Assembly: GCA_040255925.1 (NCBI GenBank) | Contig: JBDZVX010000003.1 | Span: forward strand, 1-60,779 | Direction: 5' to 3' | DNA: 60,779 bases | From: Nitrolancea sp040255925 | GTDB taxonomy: Bacteria > Chloroflexota > Chloroflexia > Thermomicrobiales > Thermomicrobiaceae | Shown: in pieces, positions 52,334-60,779 of the stretch | Numbering within the stretch: position 1 is the first letter of the stretch | Layout of the letters: each line of letters starts with the position of its first letter | Program-made: the position numbers and the translations under genes | Notes under the pieces: generated by a model | What the model was told of the DNA's origin: nothing | Seen by the model: the letters and a program-made list of their open reading frames with translations, nothing else | Databases searched by the model: none

Positions 52334-52546
52334 GATGTCAGACTCCTTTCGTCCCGCCTTTGAGCTGTCTAGCCTGGCGCTAATGTACAGCCTGGAGCAT
52401 TGCAATGTCATCGCAGGATTAGGGCCCAAGGTCTCAAAAGCGTGACACGTTCACCGGGCGCGTAGGAGTCATCCAGCGATGGGGAAAACGGCGCTGAAGC
52501 GGTCGAAAACTCCGTGTGGGCGTATGCCGGATCGGACCAAGGAGGA

Positions 52547-53509
52547 TCAACTTCCCGGTTCTCGACGCTGCTTGCGTTTTTGGGGACGGGACTTGCGCGG
52601 GACGAGATCCGAGCGAGGAGGTGCCTTGCCGGGTGGTTGTTTTCCGTCGGGTTGTTCCGAGGGACTTTCCGGAGTGCCTTTCGCTTCCGGTTTCCCGGCC
52701 GACTCCAGCCCGGCCTGATTGGCGAACCGGCGGTTCAGGAAGGCGGTCACTCCGCCCTTGTTTTTGGCCGCCGCGATCCGGGCGGCCCGCTTTTCCGGCG
52801 TCTCGTACCCGAGCCGCTTATGCTCCGGCAGATCGGGCAGGAATGGGAACCATTCCAACAGCGAGCCCCAACCGGTGATGAACCATTGCTGGACCACACT
52901 GTAGAGGGCCGAGGCCGCCCAGTAGAGGACCGGGCCGGAGGGGAAGACCCAACCGATGGCGATCACGGTTAAGGGCATGAAGGTGGACGCGGTTTGCATC
53001 ATCTGCTGGGTAGAGTCACTAGACTTGACTCCAGCCGGGCGGGTCATCTTGACTTGGATGAACTGGAAGATGCCGGCCACGATCGGCAGGATGTGATAGG
53101 GATCGGCCTCGGCCATGCTCGGCAGCCAGAGGAAGCTCTGTGCCCAAAGGCCGCCGCCGTGCTGGGAGAGGTTGATGATCGCGTAGTAGAGCCCGAAGAA
53201 GATCGGTATTTGTATGAGCATCGGCAGGCAGCCGGAGACCGGATTGACGCCGTGCTCCTGGTAGAGCTTCATCTGCTCGGCTTGGATTTTGGCCTTGTCA
53301 CCGGCGTGTTTTTTCTGCAGTTCTTTGATCTTCGGCTGCATCGCTTGCATGGAGGATGTCGAGCGGATCGACTTGATCGTGAAGGGGAGGAGCACCGTCT
53401 TGATCAGGATAGTAAAGATGATGATCGAAATCCCGGCGCTGCCCGAATAGTTCGCGAGGATATTTAACCCCGCCGCGATCAAGTCAACGAACTGATTCCA
53501 GATAGCCAC
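52547..53509 (-). CDS. yidC: Membrane protein insertase YidC/Oxa1
   Basis: 320 residues, the short Gram-positive-like YidC without the large periplasmic domain. There are five membrane segments; the conserved core includes ILIKTVLLPFTIKSIRST, the arginine-containing hydrophilic groove, KLYQEHGVNPVSGCLPMLIQ, and MPLTVIAIGWVFPSGPVLYW. A long basic C-terminal tail (RKSRPQKRKQRREPGS) probably contacts the ribosome. The usual neighbours rpmH, rnpA, yidD and jag are not here, so the ancestral cluster has been broken up. Confidence 0.96.
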   Translation of the reverse strand: MAIWNQFVDLIAAGLNILANYSGSAGISIIIFTILIKTVLLPFTIKSIRSTSSMQAMQPKIKELQKKHAGDKAKIQAEQMKLYQEHGVNPVSGCLPMLIQIPIFFGLYYAIINLSQHGGGLWAQSFLWLPSMAEADPYHILPIVAGIFQFIQVKMTRPAGVKSSDSTQQMMQTASTFMPLTVIAIGWVFPSGPVLYWAASALYSVVQQWFITGWGSLLEWFPFLPDLPEHKRLGYETPEKRAARIAAAKNKGGVTAFLNRRFANQAGLESAGKPEAKGTPESPSEQPDGKQPPGKAPPRSDLVPRKSRPQKRKQRREPGS

Positions 53510-54241
53510 TCTGGTCTACTCTCCTGTTTGTTGGCCGGGGTTAGCAGGTAGGCCTGCTCAAGCGGGAACGTTCCGCATCCCGCTTACGGTAAACGCGGTG
53601 AGACGGAATCCCGGCGGCGCGCTTCTCGCAACCGTTGCATGTCATATGCCGTGCCACGGCGCTTGATCGCGGGGGGAGGGCGATGTCAACGTCGGCGGGA
53701 GTCCTATAGACGGATTCCACTGCCTCCCCAGTGGTCTGGGCGAAGTCCTGAGTCACGGCCCGATGGCAAGCCAAGTGGGGGAAGAAACACCGATCGTGTT
53801 GGACGCTGACATCGCCCTAGCCGCTGGCTGGATTGGCGAGGGTTGACATGATCTCCTTTGTTATAATGCGGGCGTTCCTGGGCTGCGGTGGATACCGTCG
53901 AGGCGACCCTCGCGCTCGGATTCCGTTGTCCCGACAAAGGGATGCGGCGGCACAGAGCGCCACGCCGGCTTCCCGCGCCAGTGCCGGCGGGACCATAGCG
54001 TTCATTCGTGGAACCGGATCGCTGAAGGAGCCTCTACTACGATAGCGAACGGGCAGGCCGGAGCTTACCTCGGCCGGTTCCGGATCAGCGTCTAGATCGG
54101 GTTGTTTGGTGAAGGGGTTGAGCTTGTGCCCGTAGCTCGGGGTACAATGCACCGCGTGCGCTTGGCGGCGATAATTCCGCCCGAATCGAATCCAGCTCTG
54201 CCGGTACGTCGAAGAAGCCTCCGAGCGAAAAGGGCGCTGTC
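53510..54241. other. Gene-free interval with promoter-like sites between yidC and dinG
   Basis: About 730 bases with no supportable ORF; frames present lack ribosome sites and family similarity. TTGACA (53843-53848) and TATAAT (53862-53867) are perfect hexamers but only 13 bases apart. TTGAGC (54118-54123) and TACAAT (54143-54148), 19 apart, could serve dinG. A non-coding RNA starting near 53874 is conceivable, but I could not match SRP, 6S, tmRNA or RNase P RNA signatures. Confidence 0.35.
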
Positions 54242-57160
54242 GTGAGTGGTACCTACGTTGCCCTGGATCTCGAAGCAACCGGAATGGATCCGGAGCGGGA
54301 CGAGATCATTGAGATCGCGGCGATTACCTTCCGCGATGACCGCATCCTCGAACGCTGGGAAAGCTTGATCCGGCCGCAGGGGGCGATTCCGTTTAATATC
54401 ACCAGTCTCACGGGAATTGGGGCGAAAGATGTCCGGAGGGCGCCGGTCTTCTCGGCGGTTGCCCCGCGGCTCCGGGACTTTGTCCGCAATTACCCGATCG
54501 TCGGGCAATCTCCACAGCTTGACCTCGAAATGCTAGCGGGCTCCGGGCTGCGATTGCAGAACCCGCTCTACGATACCTTCCAGTTGGCAACCATTTTGAT
54601 GCCCGACCTCCCGGCCTACAACCTGGCGACGATCGCCGACCGGCTCGGTATTTCCGTGCCCTATCACCACCGGGCGATGGCCGACGTCGAGACGACGATG
54701 GCCGTTTTTCTCGGCCTGATGGATTTGCTGAAGGGGCATGACGCCGAGACGGTGAGCCGGCTCGCGCAATATGCGCGCACCGCGCGTTCGCCATTGTCCC
54801 AGCTCTTTTCCGGGGTCCATCGCGAGATTGTCAGCGACGGAATTGGATCGCTTGGAGGATCCAGTATCGCGGCGCAGTTGATGGCGAAAGTTGGCGGTGT
54901 CAGCCAGGGGCACGATGTCCTATTCCTCTTTCAGCGCGAGCGGCCCGCCCGGTTGGAACAGACCGGCCGGACCGACCCGCTCGATCCCGGCGGCCTGCGG
55001 GAGTGGGCTGAGCCTGGCGGGGCGCTGACCCGGGCATTCCCGGGCTATGAGCCCCGGCCGCAGCAGTTGGAGATGATGACCGCGGTGATGGGAGCGCTCA
55101 ACGATGAAGAGCAGCTCCTGGTGGAGGCTGGGACCGGGACCGGGAAATCCCTCGCCTATTTACTCCCGTCGATCCTCCACGCGGTGGAGCGTGGTGAGCC
55201 GGTGGTCATCTCCACGAATACCATCGCGCTTCAGGACCAGCTCTTCCGTAAAGATCTCCCTGACCTCCGCCGGGCGCTTGGCATCATGGCCAAGGATCAC
55301 CCGGAGCTCCGTCCGGCTGCCAACTTCGAGGCAGCGCTGGTAAAGGGCCGGGGGAACTATCTCTGCCTCCGCCGCTGGTTTTTGGCGGAGCGGGATGCAC
55401 CCCAGTCGCCCGAGGAGGCAGCGCTTCACGCCAAGGTGCTGACCTGGGTGCAACAGACGGAGACGGGAGATCGGGCCGAGCTACACCTCTCGCAAGAGGA
55501 GCAGGCGCTCTGGCCCCGTTTGGCCGAGGAGGAAGGTTCCTGTGTGCCGGGCCGCTGTGTCTTCCACCGGCGCAATCAGTGCTTCCTCTTCCGTGCCCGC
55601 TACAAGGCGGAGAGCGCGCATATTATCGTGGTCAATCACGCGCTACTCCTGTCGGATATGCTCGCTTCGAACAAGGTCCTGCCCAGCTATCAGGCGTTGA
55701 TCGTGGATGAGGCGCACAACCTCGAAGAGGAGGCGACAGCGCAGTTCAGCTTCAGCGTCGGGCGATCCCGGTTGATTGAGTTCATCAACCGCTGCGTCGG
55801 GACCGATGAGCCGGGTGGCACCCCGGGAGTGCTGGGCACGTTGGAGCGCGCGAGCCGGATCAGCGAAGACCCGAACGCTCAAGCGCTGTCCGAGGCGCTT
55901 AAAGGGCGGCTGGAGGCATCCCGGGAGGCCGCGATCTCGGCGCGGGCTGGGATTGACCTGGTGTTCCAGCGCCTGGCCGAATTCATCGACCGGTATCAAG
56001 AGGAGCGGAACGGCTACGATCGCCGGGTGCGCCTGACGGCCGGGATTCGGCATGACGCAGGCTGGAGTGAGGTGGAGCTCCTCTGGGAGGACGTCGCGGA
56101 GGATCTCCGTCAGGTGCTCCAGACCGTGCGCTGGTCGGCGGTGGCGCTGGAATCATTCTCCGAGGCGGAGCTTCCGGATCACGATGAGATCGCGACGGAA
56201 CTCGATCTCCTGCTGCGCACCGGCCATGACCTGCTCGATCAGTCGCTCTCGGCGATCTCCGAACCGCGGGATGACATCATTTACTGGTTGTCGCGCCAGC
56301 CGGTGGGTGGCGACGTGTCGCTCCGTGCCGCTCCGCTCCACGTTGGCGGGGTCCTCAAGGAGCGGTTGTTCGACCGGTGTAAGACGGTGGTTCTCACGTC
56401 CGCGACGCTGACGACCGACGGCTCGTTCGACTATATCCGGTCCCGGCTCGGCATCGAGCGGGCTGGTGAGCTGCAGGTGGCGTCGCCGTTCGACTATCCC
56501 CGGTCGACGCTGCTCTACCTCACCGATGACATTCCCGAGCCGGGGCAGCCGGGCTATCAGCGCCATCTCCAGACGGCGTTGATTGACCTTTGCCGCGCGA
56601 CGCGGGGTCACGCGATGGTGCTTTTCACCTCTCACAGCGCGCTCCAGGCAACCTATCGCGCGATCAAGCGCCCGCTCGAATCGGAGGGAATTCTTGTTCT
56701 GGGGCAGCGGCTCGATGGCAGCCCGCGTCAGCTCGTGGAACGGCTGAAAGGGCATCCCGAGACGGTCCTGCTGGGAACGAACAGCTTTTGGGAGGGGGTC
56801 GATGTGGTCGGCGACGCGCTGAGCCTGCTGGTTATCAGCAAGCTGCCGTTCTCGGTACCATCGGACCCAGTCTTCGCGGCTAGGAGTGAGCTCTTTGACG
56901 AGCCGTTCCAACAATACGCGATCCCGCAGGCGGTGCTACGCTTCAAGCAAGGGTTTGGCCGGCTGATCCGAAGTTCAACGGACCGTGGAGTCTGCGTAAT
57001 TCTCGACCGGCGCATGGTCAGCCGTCGATACGGAAAGTCGTTCGTGCATTCCCTGCCCGATTGCACGGTGGAGGTTGGCCGGTCCGCCGATCTCCCGGGC
57101 CGGGCCGCAGGGTGGTTACGACAGCGAGATATGGAAGCCGCGGTCGGATTGTTACCGTAG
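54242..57160 (+). CDS. dinG: DinG-type helicase with N-terminal DnaQ exonuclease domain
   Basis: 972 residues, GTG start. Residues 1-175 are a DEDDh exonuclease: LDLEATGMD (motif I), a divergent motif II VGQSPQLDLEML, and HHRAMADVETT (motif III), so all acidic ligands are kept. The XPD-like helicase follows: EAGTGTGKSLAYLLPS (Walker A), four cysteines around CLRR and CVPGRCVFHRRNQC that fit the 4Fe-4S site, DEAHNLEEEA (DEAH), VLTSATLTTDGSF and the C-terminal QGFGRLIRSSTDRG. The same architecture in Firmicutes shows exonuclease activity with reduced or no helicase activity; the intact Fe-S cysteines here suggest a working helicase. It is followed by glpX 22 bases later. Confidence 0.94.
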   Translation: MSGTYVALDLEATGMDPERDEIIEIAAITFRDDRILERWESLIRPQGAIPFNITSLTGIGAKDVRRAPVFSAVAPRLRDFVRNYPIVGQSPQLDLEMLAGSGLRLQNPLYDTFQLATILMPDLPAYNLATIADRLGISVPYHHRAMADVETTMAVFLGLMDLLKGHDAETVSRLAQYARTARSPLSQLFSGVHREIVSDGIGSLGGSSIAAQLMAKVGGVSQGHDVLFLFQRERPARLEQTGRTDPLDPGGLREWAEPGGALTRAFPGYEPRPQQLEMMTAVMGALNDEEQLLVEAGTGTGKSLAYLLPSILHAVERGEPVVISTNTIALQDQLFRKDLPDLRRALGIMAKDHPELRPAANFEAALVKGRGNYLCLRRWFLAERDAPQSPEEAALHAKVLTWVQQTETGDRAELHLSQEEQALWPRLAEEEGSCVPGRCVFHRRNQCFLFRARYKAESAHIIVVNHALLLSDMLASNKVLPSYQALIVDEAHNLEEEATAQFSFSVGRSRLIEFINRCVGTDEPGGTPGVLGTLERASRISEDPNAQALSEALKGRLEASREAAISARAGIDLVFQRLAEFIDRYQEERNGYDRRVRLTAGIRHDAGWSEVELLWEDVAEDLRQVLQTVRWSAVALESFSEAELPDHDEIATELDLLLRTGHDLLDQSLSAISEPRDDIIYWLSRQPVGGDVSLRAAPLHVGGVLKERLFDRCKTVVLTSATLTTDGSFDYIRSRLGIERAGELQVASPFDYPRSTLLYLTDDIPEPGQPGYQRHLQTALIDLCRATRGHAMVLFTSHSALQATYRAIKRPLESEGILVLGQRLDGSPRQLVERLKGHPETVLLGTNSFWEGVDVVGDALSLLVISKLPFSVPSDPVFAARSELFDEPFQQYAIPQAVLRFKQGFGRLIRSSTDRGVCVILDRRMVSRRYGKSFVHSLPDCTVEVGRSADLPGRAAGWLRQRDMEAAVGLLP

Positions 57161-57182
57161 CGGCGTTTGGAGGGGAGAGTTA

Positions 57183-58166
57183 ATGGGGGAGGCGAATTTT
57201 CGCAACCTCGTGCTGGATTTGGTGCGGACCACCGAGGCGGCCGCGCTCTTTGCCGCGCCATGGATGGGGCGTGGGGACAAAAATGCGTCGGATCAGGCCG
57301 CGGTCAACGGCATGCGGGTCGCGATGTCGACTGTGCCGATGTCCGGAGTGGTGGTGATCGGGGAAGGCGAGAAGGATGAGGCGCCGATGTTGTACATCGG
57401 CGAGGAGGTCGGCGCCGGCGGGCAGCCGGAAGTGGACATCGCGGTTGATCCGATCGATGGAACCCGTTTGCTGGCCGAGGGGAGACCGAACTCGGTCGCG
57501 GTGATGGCGGTGGCGAAGCGGGGGACCATGTACTACCCGCCGGGAATCATGTACATGAACAAGATCGCGGTAGGACGTGAGGCGGCCGACGCGATCGATA
57601 TCACCCAGCCGGTAGAGTACAACCTGCTGCGGATCGCCGATGCCAAGCGGATGGACGTTCGGGATCTGACGGTGGTCATCTTGGATCGGCCGCGGCATAC
57701 GGAACTGATCGCGCAGGTGCGGGCGGCCGGCGCGCGGACCAAGCTGATCCCGGACGGTGACGTTGCCGGGGCGCTGATGGCGGCGGTTCCGGGGACCGGG
57801 GTCGACGTGCTGATGGGCATCGGCGGATCTCCCGAGGCCGTCGTATCCGCTGCGGCGCTGAAATGCGTCGGCGGAGCGATGCAGGCCACGCTCTGGCCGC
57901 GCAACGATGACGAGCGCGCGATCGCCCGAGCTGCCGGGCTGGATCTGGACGTGGTCCTGGATCTTGACGACCTGATCCGGTCGGACGATGCCATCTTTGT
58001 GGCCACCGGAATTACCGACGGAGAGGTTGTGCGCGGCGTACACTTCACGCCGGAAGGCGCGACCACCGAGTCGCTGGTGATGCGCTCAAAAACCGGAACG
58101 ATCCGCCGGATCAGTGCGATTCACCGCCTCAGCAAGCTGCAAGAGATGGGCGCGCTGCCCGTTTGA
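57183..58166 (+). CDS. glpX: Class II fructose-1,6-bisphosphatase
   Basis: Gluconeogenic phosphatase, 327 residues from the ATG at 57183 with GGAGGGGAG upstream. Typical GlpX strings: GDKNASDQAAVNGMR, GEGEKDEAPMLYIGE, the metal site DIAVDPIDGTRLLAEG, GRPNSVAVMAVA and MGIGGSPEAVVSAAALKC. The open frame reaches back into dinG but without similarity. Probably co-transcribed with dinG. Its stop codon overlaps the -35 box of the rho promoter. Confidence 0.96.
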   Translation: MGEANFRNLVLDLVRTTEAAALFAAPWMGRGDKNASDQAAVNGMRVAMSTVPMSGVVVIGEGEKDEAPMLYIGEEVGAGGQPEVDIAVDPIDGTRLLAEGRPNSVAVMAVAKRGTMYYPPGIMYMNKIAVGREAADAIDITQPVEYNLLRIADAKRMDVRDLTVVILDRPRHTELIAQVRAAGARTKLIPDGDVAGALMAAVPGTGVDVLMGIGGSPEAVVSAAALKCVGGAMQATLWPRNDDERAIARAAGLDLDVVLDLDDLIRSDDAIFVATGITDGEVVRGVHFTPEGATTESLVMRSKTGTIRRISAIHRLSKLQEMGALPV

Positions 58167-58191
58167 CGTGACCTATTGACCGTGCTATACT
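58163..58191 (+). promoter_or_regulatory. Strong promoter of rho
   Basis: TTGACG (58163-58168), a 17-base spacer and an extended -10 TGC-TATACT (58186-58191): the best sigma-70-type match in the window. The -35 overlaps the glpX stop codon. Confidence 0.8.
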
Positions 58192-58222
58192 GGTCGTGGC
58201 ACCTGTGATAGGTGCCACGACC
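58192..58222 (+). repeat. Perfect 13-bp inverted repeat at the rho transcription start
   Basis: GGTCGTGGCACCT, a 5-base loop GTGAT, and AGGTGCCACGACC begin at the first base after the -10 box. The dyad covers the expected start point, so it can act as an operator for a dimeric regulator or as a hairpin at the 5' end of the rho transcript. No T-run follows, so it is not a typical terminator for glpX. Confidence 0.8.
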
Positions 58223-58691
58223 TCATGTCCACCGCTGGCGATCCCTACTTGGACTGTCCCGAAGGTATCCGATGGTGGCGTCGGAGAATCCTGTGTGAGC
58301 AGCGAGTGCGTAGAACCACTTCATACCCGCCCGAGCCTCGATTTCGCTCGTGACGAGTGGTGGGAAGATTTCTCAGGTTGATCGCCTGCAGCTAAAGAGA
58401 CGCCAAATAGCATTTGGTTGAACCGAGCACGTATTCATCTCCAGTATCGAACGCCGGGAACCCGGCGAGTTTGAACCCGGTTCGTGCCGTGGGCTCGAGG
58501 CCGTGTGTCGCCTTGGCCATGCCCAAAAGCCCCAGTCACGCGACCCGGTTGGATGAGATGGGGGGACATCGGGGTTCAGGATCTCCAAAGCGCAAGGCAT
58601 GGACTGCCACCTCAGGTACCGCTATTCGCCTCCGAAGGGCTTCACGTATTTTCATCGCATCCGCATAGAACCTCATGGGAAGAAGGATGGA
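58223..58691 (+). other. Long leader of rho
   Basis: About 470 bases between the hairpin and the rho ATG contain no convincing gene. A local inverted repeat CGCCGGG-AA-CCCGGCG lies near 58449-58464. Long leaders that terminate transcription early are known for rho in E. coli (autoregulation), and this segment is placed to do the same; that is inference. Confidence 0.4.
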
Positions 58692-59945
58692 ATGACCGCA
58701 ACGATTACGGAACTAGAGACAAAATCAATCGGCGAGCTGCAGGAGATCGCCAAGGACCTTGAAGTATCGGGCTATTCACGCCTGAGGAAGCAGGATCTCA
58801 TCAGCCGGGTTCTTCAGGCGCAGACCGAGCAGCAGGGTAACATCTACGGTCAGGGTGTGCTTGACATTATCGAGGATGGGTTTGGGTTCCTGCGCGGCGA
58901 GCGCTATCTGCCCGGTCCGAACGATATCTATGTCTCCCAGTCGCAGATTCGCCGCTTCGGCTTGCGCACCGGCGATTGGGTATCCGGCCACGTCCGGCCA
59001 CCGAAGGATAACGAAAAGTACTTCAGCCTCCTGCGCGTGGAGGCCGTCAATGGGATGGACCCGGAGACGGCGCGCCGGCGTCCGCATTTCGACTCCCTGA
59101 CCCCGATTTTCCCCCTGGAACTGATCAACCTGGAGACCGCCCCGAATATCCTGTCCACCCGGCTGCTGAATCTCGTGGCACCGATCGGGAGGGGACAGCG
59201 TGGGCTTATTGTCTCGCCGCCGAAGGCCGGTAAGACGATCCTCCTCAAGTCGATCGCCAACGGGATCACGAGCAACTACGAGAATATTCATCTTATGGTC
59301 TGCCTGATCGGTGAACGGCCGGAAGAAGTCACCGACATGAAGCGCTCGGTCGATGGCGAGGTCATCAGCTCGACCTTCGACGAGCCGGTCGAAGATCACA
59401 CCAAGGTTGCCGAGATGGCGTTGGATCGCGCCAAGCGGCTTGTCGAAGCCGGCCGGGATGTGGTGATCCTGCTCGATTCGATTACGCGGCTCGCTCGTGC
59501 CTATAACCTGGCGGTTCCGCCGAGTGGACGGACGCTTTCCGGTGGTATCGATCCGGTGGCGCTCTACCCGCCGAAGCGCTTCTTTGGCGCCGCCCGCAAT
59601 ATCGAAGGTGGTGGCAGCCTGACGATCGTCGCGACCTGTCTGGTCGATACCGGGTCCCGCATGGACGACGTGATTTACGAGGAGTTCAAGGGAACCGGCA
59701 ACATGGAGCTCCATCTGGACCGGAAGCTCGCTGAGCGGCGGATCTACCCGTCCATTGACGTCCAGCGGTCCGGCACGCGGCGTGAGGAGCTGCTCCTCGA
59801 CGACCAGACGCTCCGGCAGGTGTGGACGATGCGGCGCATGGTCTCGATGCTTGGTGGGACTGAGGGGACGGAGCTGGTGCTCGGACGGCTGGCCAAGACC
59901 GCGAGCAACGCTGAATTCCTTGCGACACTGAACAAAGACCTTTAA
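58692..59945 (+). CDS. rho: Transcription termination factor Rho
   Basis: 417 residues, hexameric RNA helicase. N-terminal Rho-N helix region (ELETKSIGELQEIAKDLEVS), RNA-binding cold-shock-like domain (GVLDIIEDGFGFLR), and ATPase with Walker A SPPKAGKTILLKSIA, LIGERPEEVTDM, Walker B DVVILLDSITRLARAYN and the Q-loop/R-loop region GGIDPVALYPPKRFFGAARN. The ATG at 58692 is chosen because family similarity starts there and AAGGA lies upstream; the frame is open 93 bases further. Confidence 0.97.
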   Translation: MTATITELETKSIGELQEIAKDLEVSGYSRLRKQDLISRVLQAQTEQQGNIYGQGVLDIIEDGFGFLRGERYLPGPNDIYVSQSQIRRFGLRTGDWVSGHVRPPKDNEKYFSLLRVEAVNGMDPETARRRPHFDSLTPIFPLELINLETAPNILSTRLLNLVAPIGRGQRGLIVSPPKAGKTILLKSIANGITSNYENIHLMVCLIGERPEEVTDMKRSVDGEVISSTFDEPVEDHTKVAEMALDRAKRLVEAGRDVVILLDSITRLARAYNLAVPPSGRTLSGGIDPVALYPPKRFFGAARNIEGGGSLTIVATCLVDTGSRMDDVIYEEFKGTGNMELHLDRKLAERRIYPSIDVQRSGTRREELLLDDQTLRQVWTMRRMVSMLGGTEGTELVLGRLAKTASNAEFLATLNKDL

Positions 59946-60282
59946 TCCCGGCACCGGCCGTAACGCCGGTCGGCACCTCCTGCCGAAGGGCGCCCGTTCT
60001 GCTGGGGCGTCCCCTGGTGCCGGATACCGCCGTCCTGCCCGGCATCATACGCTCGGCCCGATCTCCCCTGTGCGTTGTTCCACAGGTATTGAGACGCGGC
60101 TCGTGTCAACCCCGGCTGGTTCACCCGCCGAGGGCAGGATACCGGCTGCCGGTTTTCATCAGGCTGATTTCCGTTGCCCGGACCTGCCGGATTGGATAGC
60201 ATAGCTAATGAGCGTGTAGCCGTGGTGAATCCGGGGCATCATGGAAACCCGCCTGTTTCCAGCCGGTAGTCTGGCTGTTTAT
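59946..60282. other. Intergenic interval after rho
   Basis: About 340 bases without a gene. A GC stem ACCGGC/GCCGGT (about 59951-59968) 10 bases after the rho stop may help end transcription, but no T-run follows. Nothing else is recognised. Confidence 0.4.
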
Positions 60283-60355
60283 GCCCCCGTAGTTCAGTGG
60301 ACAGAACGGCGGCCTTCTAAGCCGCATGTCGCAGGTTCGAGTCCTGCCGGGGGTA
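60283..60355 (+). tRNA. tRNA-Arg (anticodon TCT)
   Basis: Full cloverleaf: acceptor GCCCCCG/CGGGGGT, D-arm GTTCAGTGGACAGAAC, anticodon stem GCGGC/GCCGC with loop CTTCTAA, T-arm GCAGGTTCGAGTCCTGC. The first acceptor pair is a G-T wobble. CCA is not encoded. Confidence 0.94.
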
Positions 60356-60701
60356 CCTCGCGCGCGCATGCAAATCGTGAAGTTGGGAGAGATCCGTAGC
60401 CGGCAGCTCGTAGGATGCGGGTTCGGCTGGCCGGGCCCGCGCGGCTGTAAACCGTCCGCATAACGGTGGATACGGACGCGCATGACGAGGATGTCATTCT
60501 CCCGATCCGCGCGAATCCGGCTGAGGCTGGCTTCGTTCTATGATCACGGAGACGATAGTGGTACTGAGGCCACCTGCAACGCGGCGGGGGTCGCTCCCCT
60601 CGCGGCAATGACGGGGCGAATGTGTTACCATTATATATAGGCTAATGCTAAGAATGGTGGCCGCGAAAGCGCCACCTTGGAGGCAGAGGTAGGTTCAACG
60701 A
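60356..60701. other. Intergenic region upstream of the last gene
   Basis: About 345 bases with no gene. ATGACG (60608-60613) and TATATA (60632-60637), 18 bases apart in an AT-rich patch, form a likely promoter. A GGTGGC/GCCACC hairpin (60656-60676) then lies in the leader before AGAGGT and the ATG at 60702. Confidence 0.45.
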
Positions 60702-60779
60702 ATGGTAGAAGTATCCAACCCGGTACAGTACCGGTGGGCGATGCTCGAAGCGCTTGGGAAGCTCAAGGGACACTACCAC
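60702..60779 (+). CDS. Start of an unidentified gene, cut by window edge
   Basis: 26 codons from an ATG preceded by GAGGCAGAGGT. The visible N terminus (MVEVSNPVQYRWAMLEALGK) looks like real coding sequence and continues past the window. It is too short to name a family. Confidence 0.6.
   Translation, partial: MVEVSNPVQYRWAMLEALGKLKGHYH

Noticed and set aside
53541..53774. Possible rnpA or yidD upstream of yidC
   Set aside because: None of the frames shows the RnpA basic motif or YidD cysteines, and they lack ribosome sites.

Overview
The window looks like a chromosomal segment of a high-GC member of the Chloroflexota, most likely the Thermomicrobia/Sphaerobacter branch. This is an inference from gene style: a fused shikimate kinase/dehydroquinate synthase, a DinG with an N-terminal exonuclease domain, a UDP-GlcNAc-1-phosphate-transferase-like gene behind glyA, frequent GTG starts with strong GGAGG sites, and short intergenic palindromes. 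No taxonomic search was possible. Almost all genes are housekeeping, with one lower-GC accessory insert and one surface-protein locus.

Layout. 1-5155 (minus): a truncated M14 peptidase and a pyruvate (or acetoin) dehydrogenase operon E1alpha-E1beta-E2. 5428-7577: adenosine-specific kinase and a divergent pyruvate kinase. 8011-12109 (minus): a four-gene, tightly overlapping accessory operon (zinc-finger protein, coiled-coil protein, Hsp70-type ATPase, small Cys-rich protein). It is visibly less GC-rich than its surroundings and is my best candidate for an undescribed system. 12663-20498: Fe-S biogenesis pair (Rrf2 regulator, cysteine desulfurase), a DnaQ-like exonuclease, an M42 peptidase, a flavin reductase, small membrane proteins, an SDR remnant, a PPC-domain protein and an enolase-superfamily enzyme.

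20798-29113: a 1936-residue secreted protein with 13 Ig-like repeats and a beta-helix, followed by three tandem tail-collar proteins, a GNAT acetyltransferase and a convergent DUF6916-like protein. This looks like one surface-structure locus. 29636-36498: der, glyA, a WecA/TagO-like transferase, an FmdB zinc ribbon, an Excalibur-domain secreted protein and rsfS, plus tRNA-Met. 36783-42581: a rifampin-phosphotransferase-like dikinase, an ATP-grasp ligase, a protein with two fused YggX domains and a formyltransferase-like enzyme.

42589-49356 (minus): aroKB, then a complete SAM-I riboswitch with promoter and intrinsic terminator leading into mtnA-ahcY-metK (methionine salvage and SAM cycle) and an NDP-sugar epimerase. 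49357-51467: an intergenic-repeat cluster and a disrupted sppA-Yip1 pair with frameshifts. 51776-60779: HdeD-like and YidC membrane proteins, dinG, glpX, rho with a long leader that starts with a perfect 13-bp inverted repeat, tRNA-Arg(TCT) and the first 26 codons of a further gene. I found no CRISPR array, transposase, integrase or rRNA.
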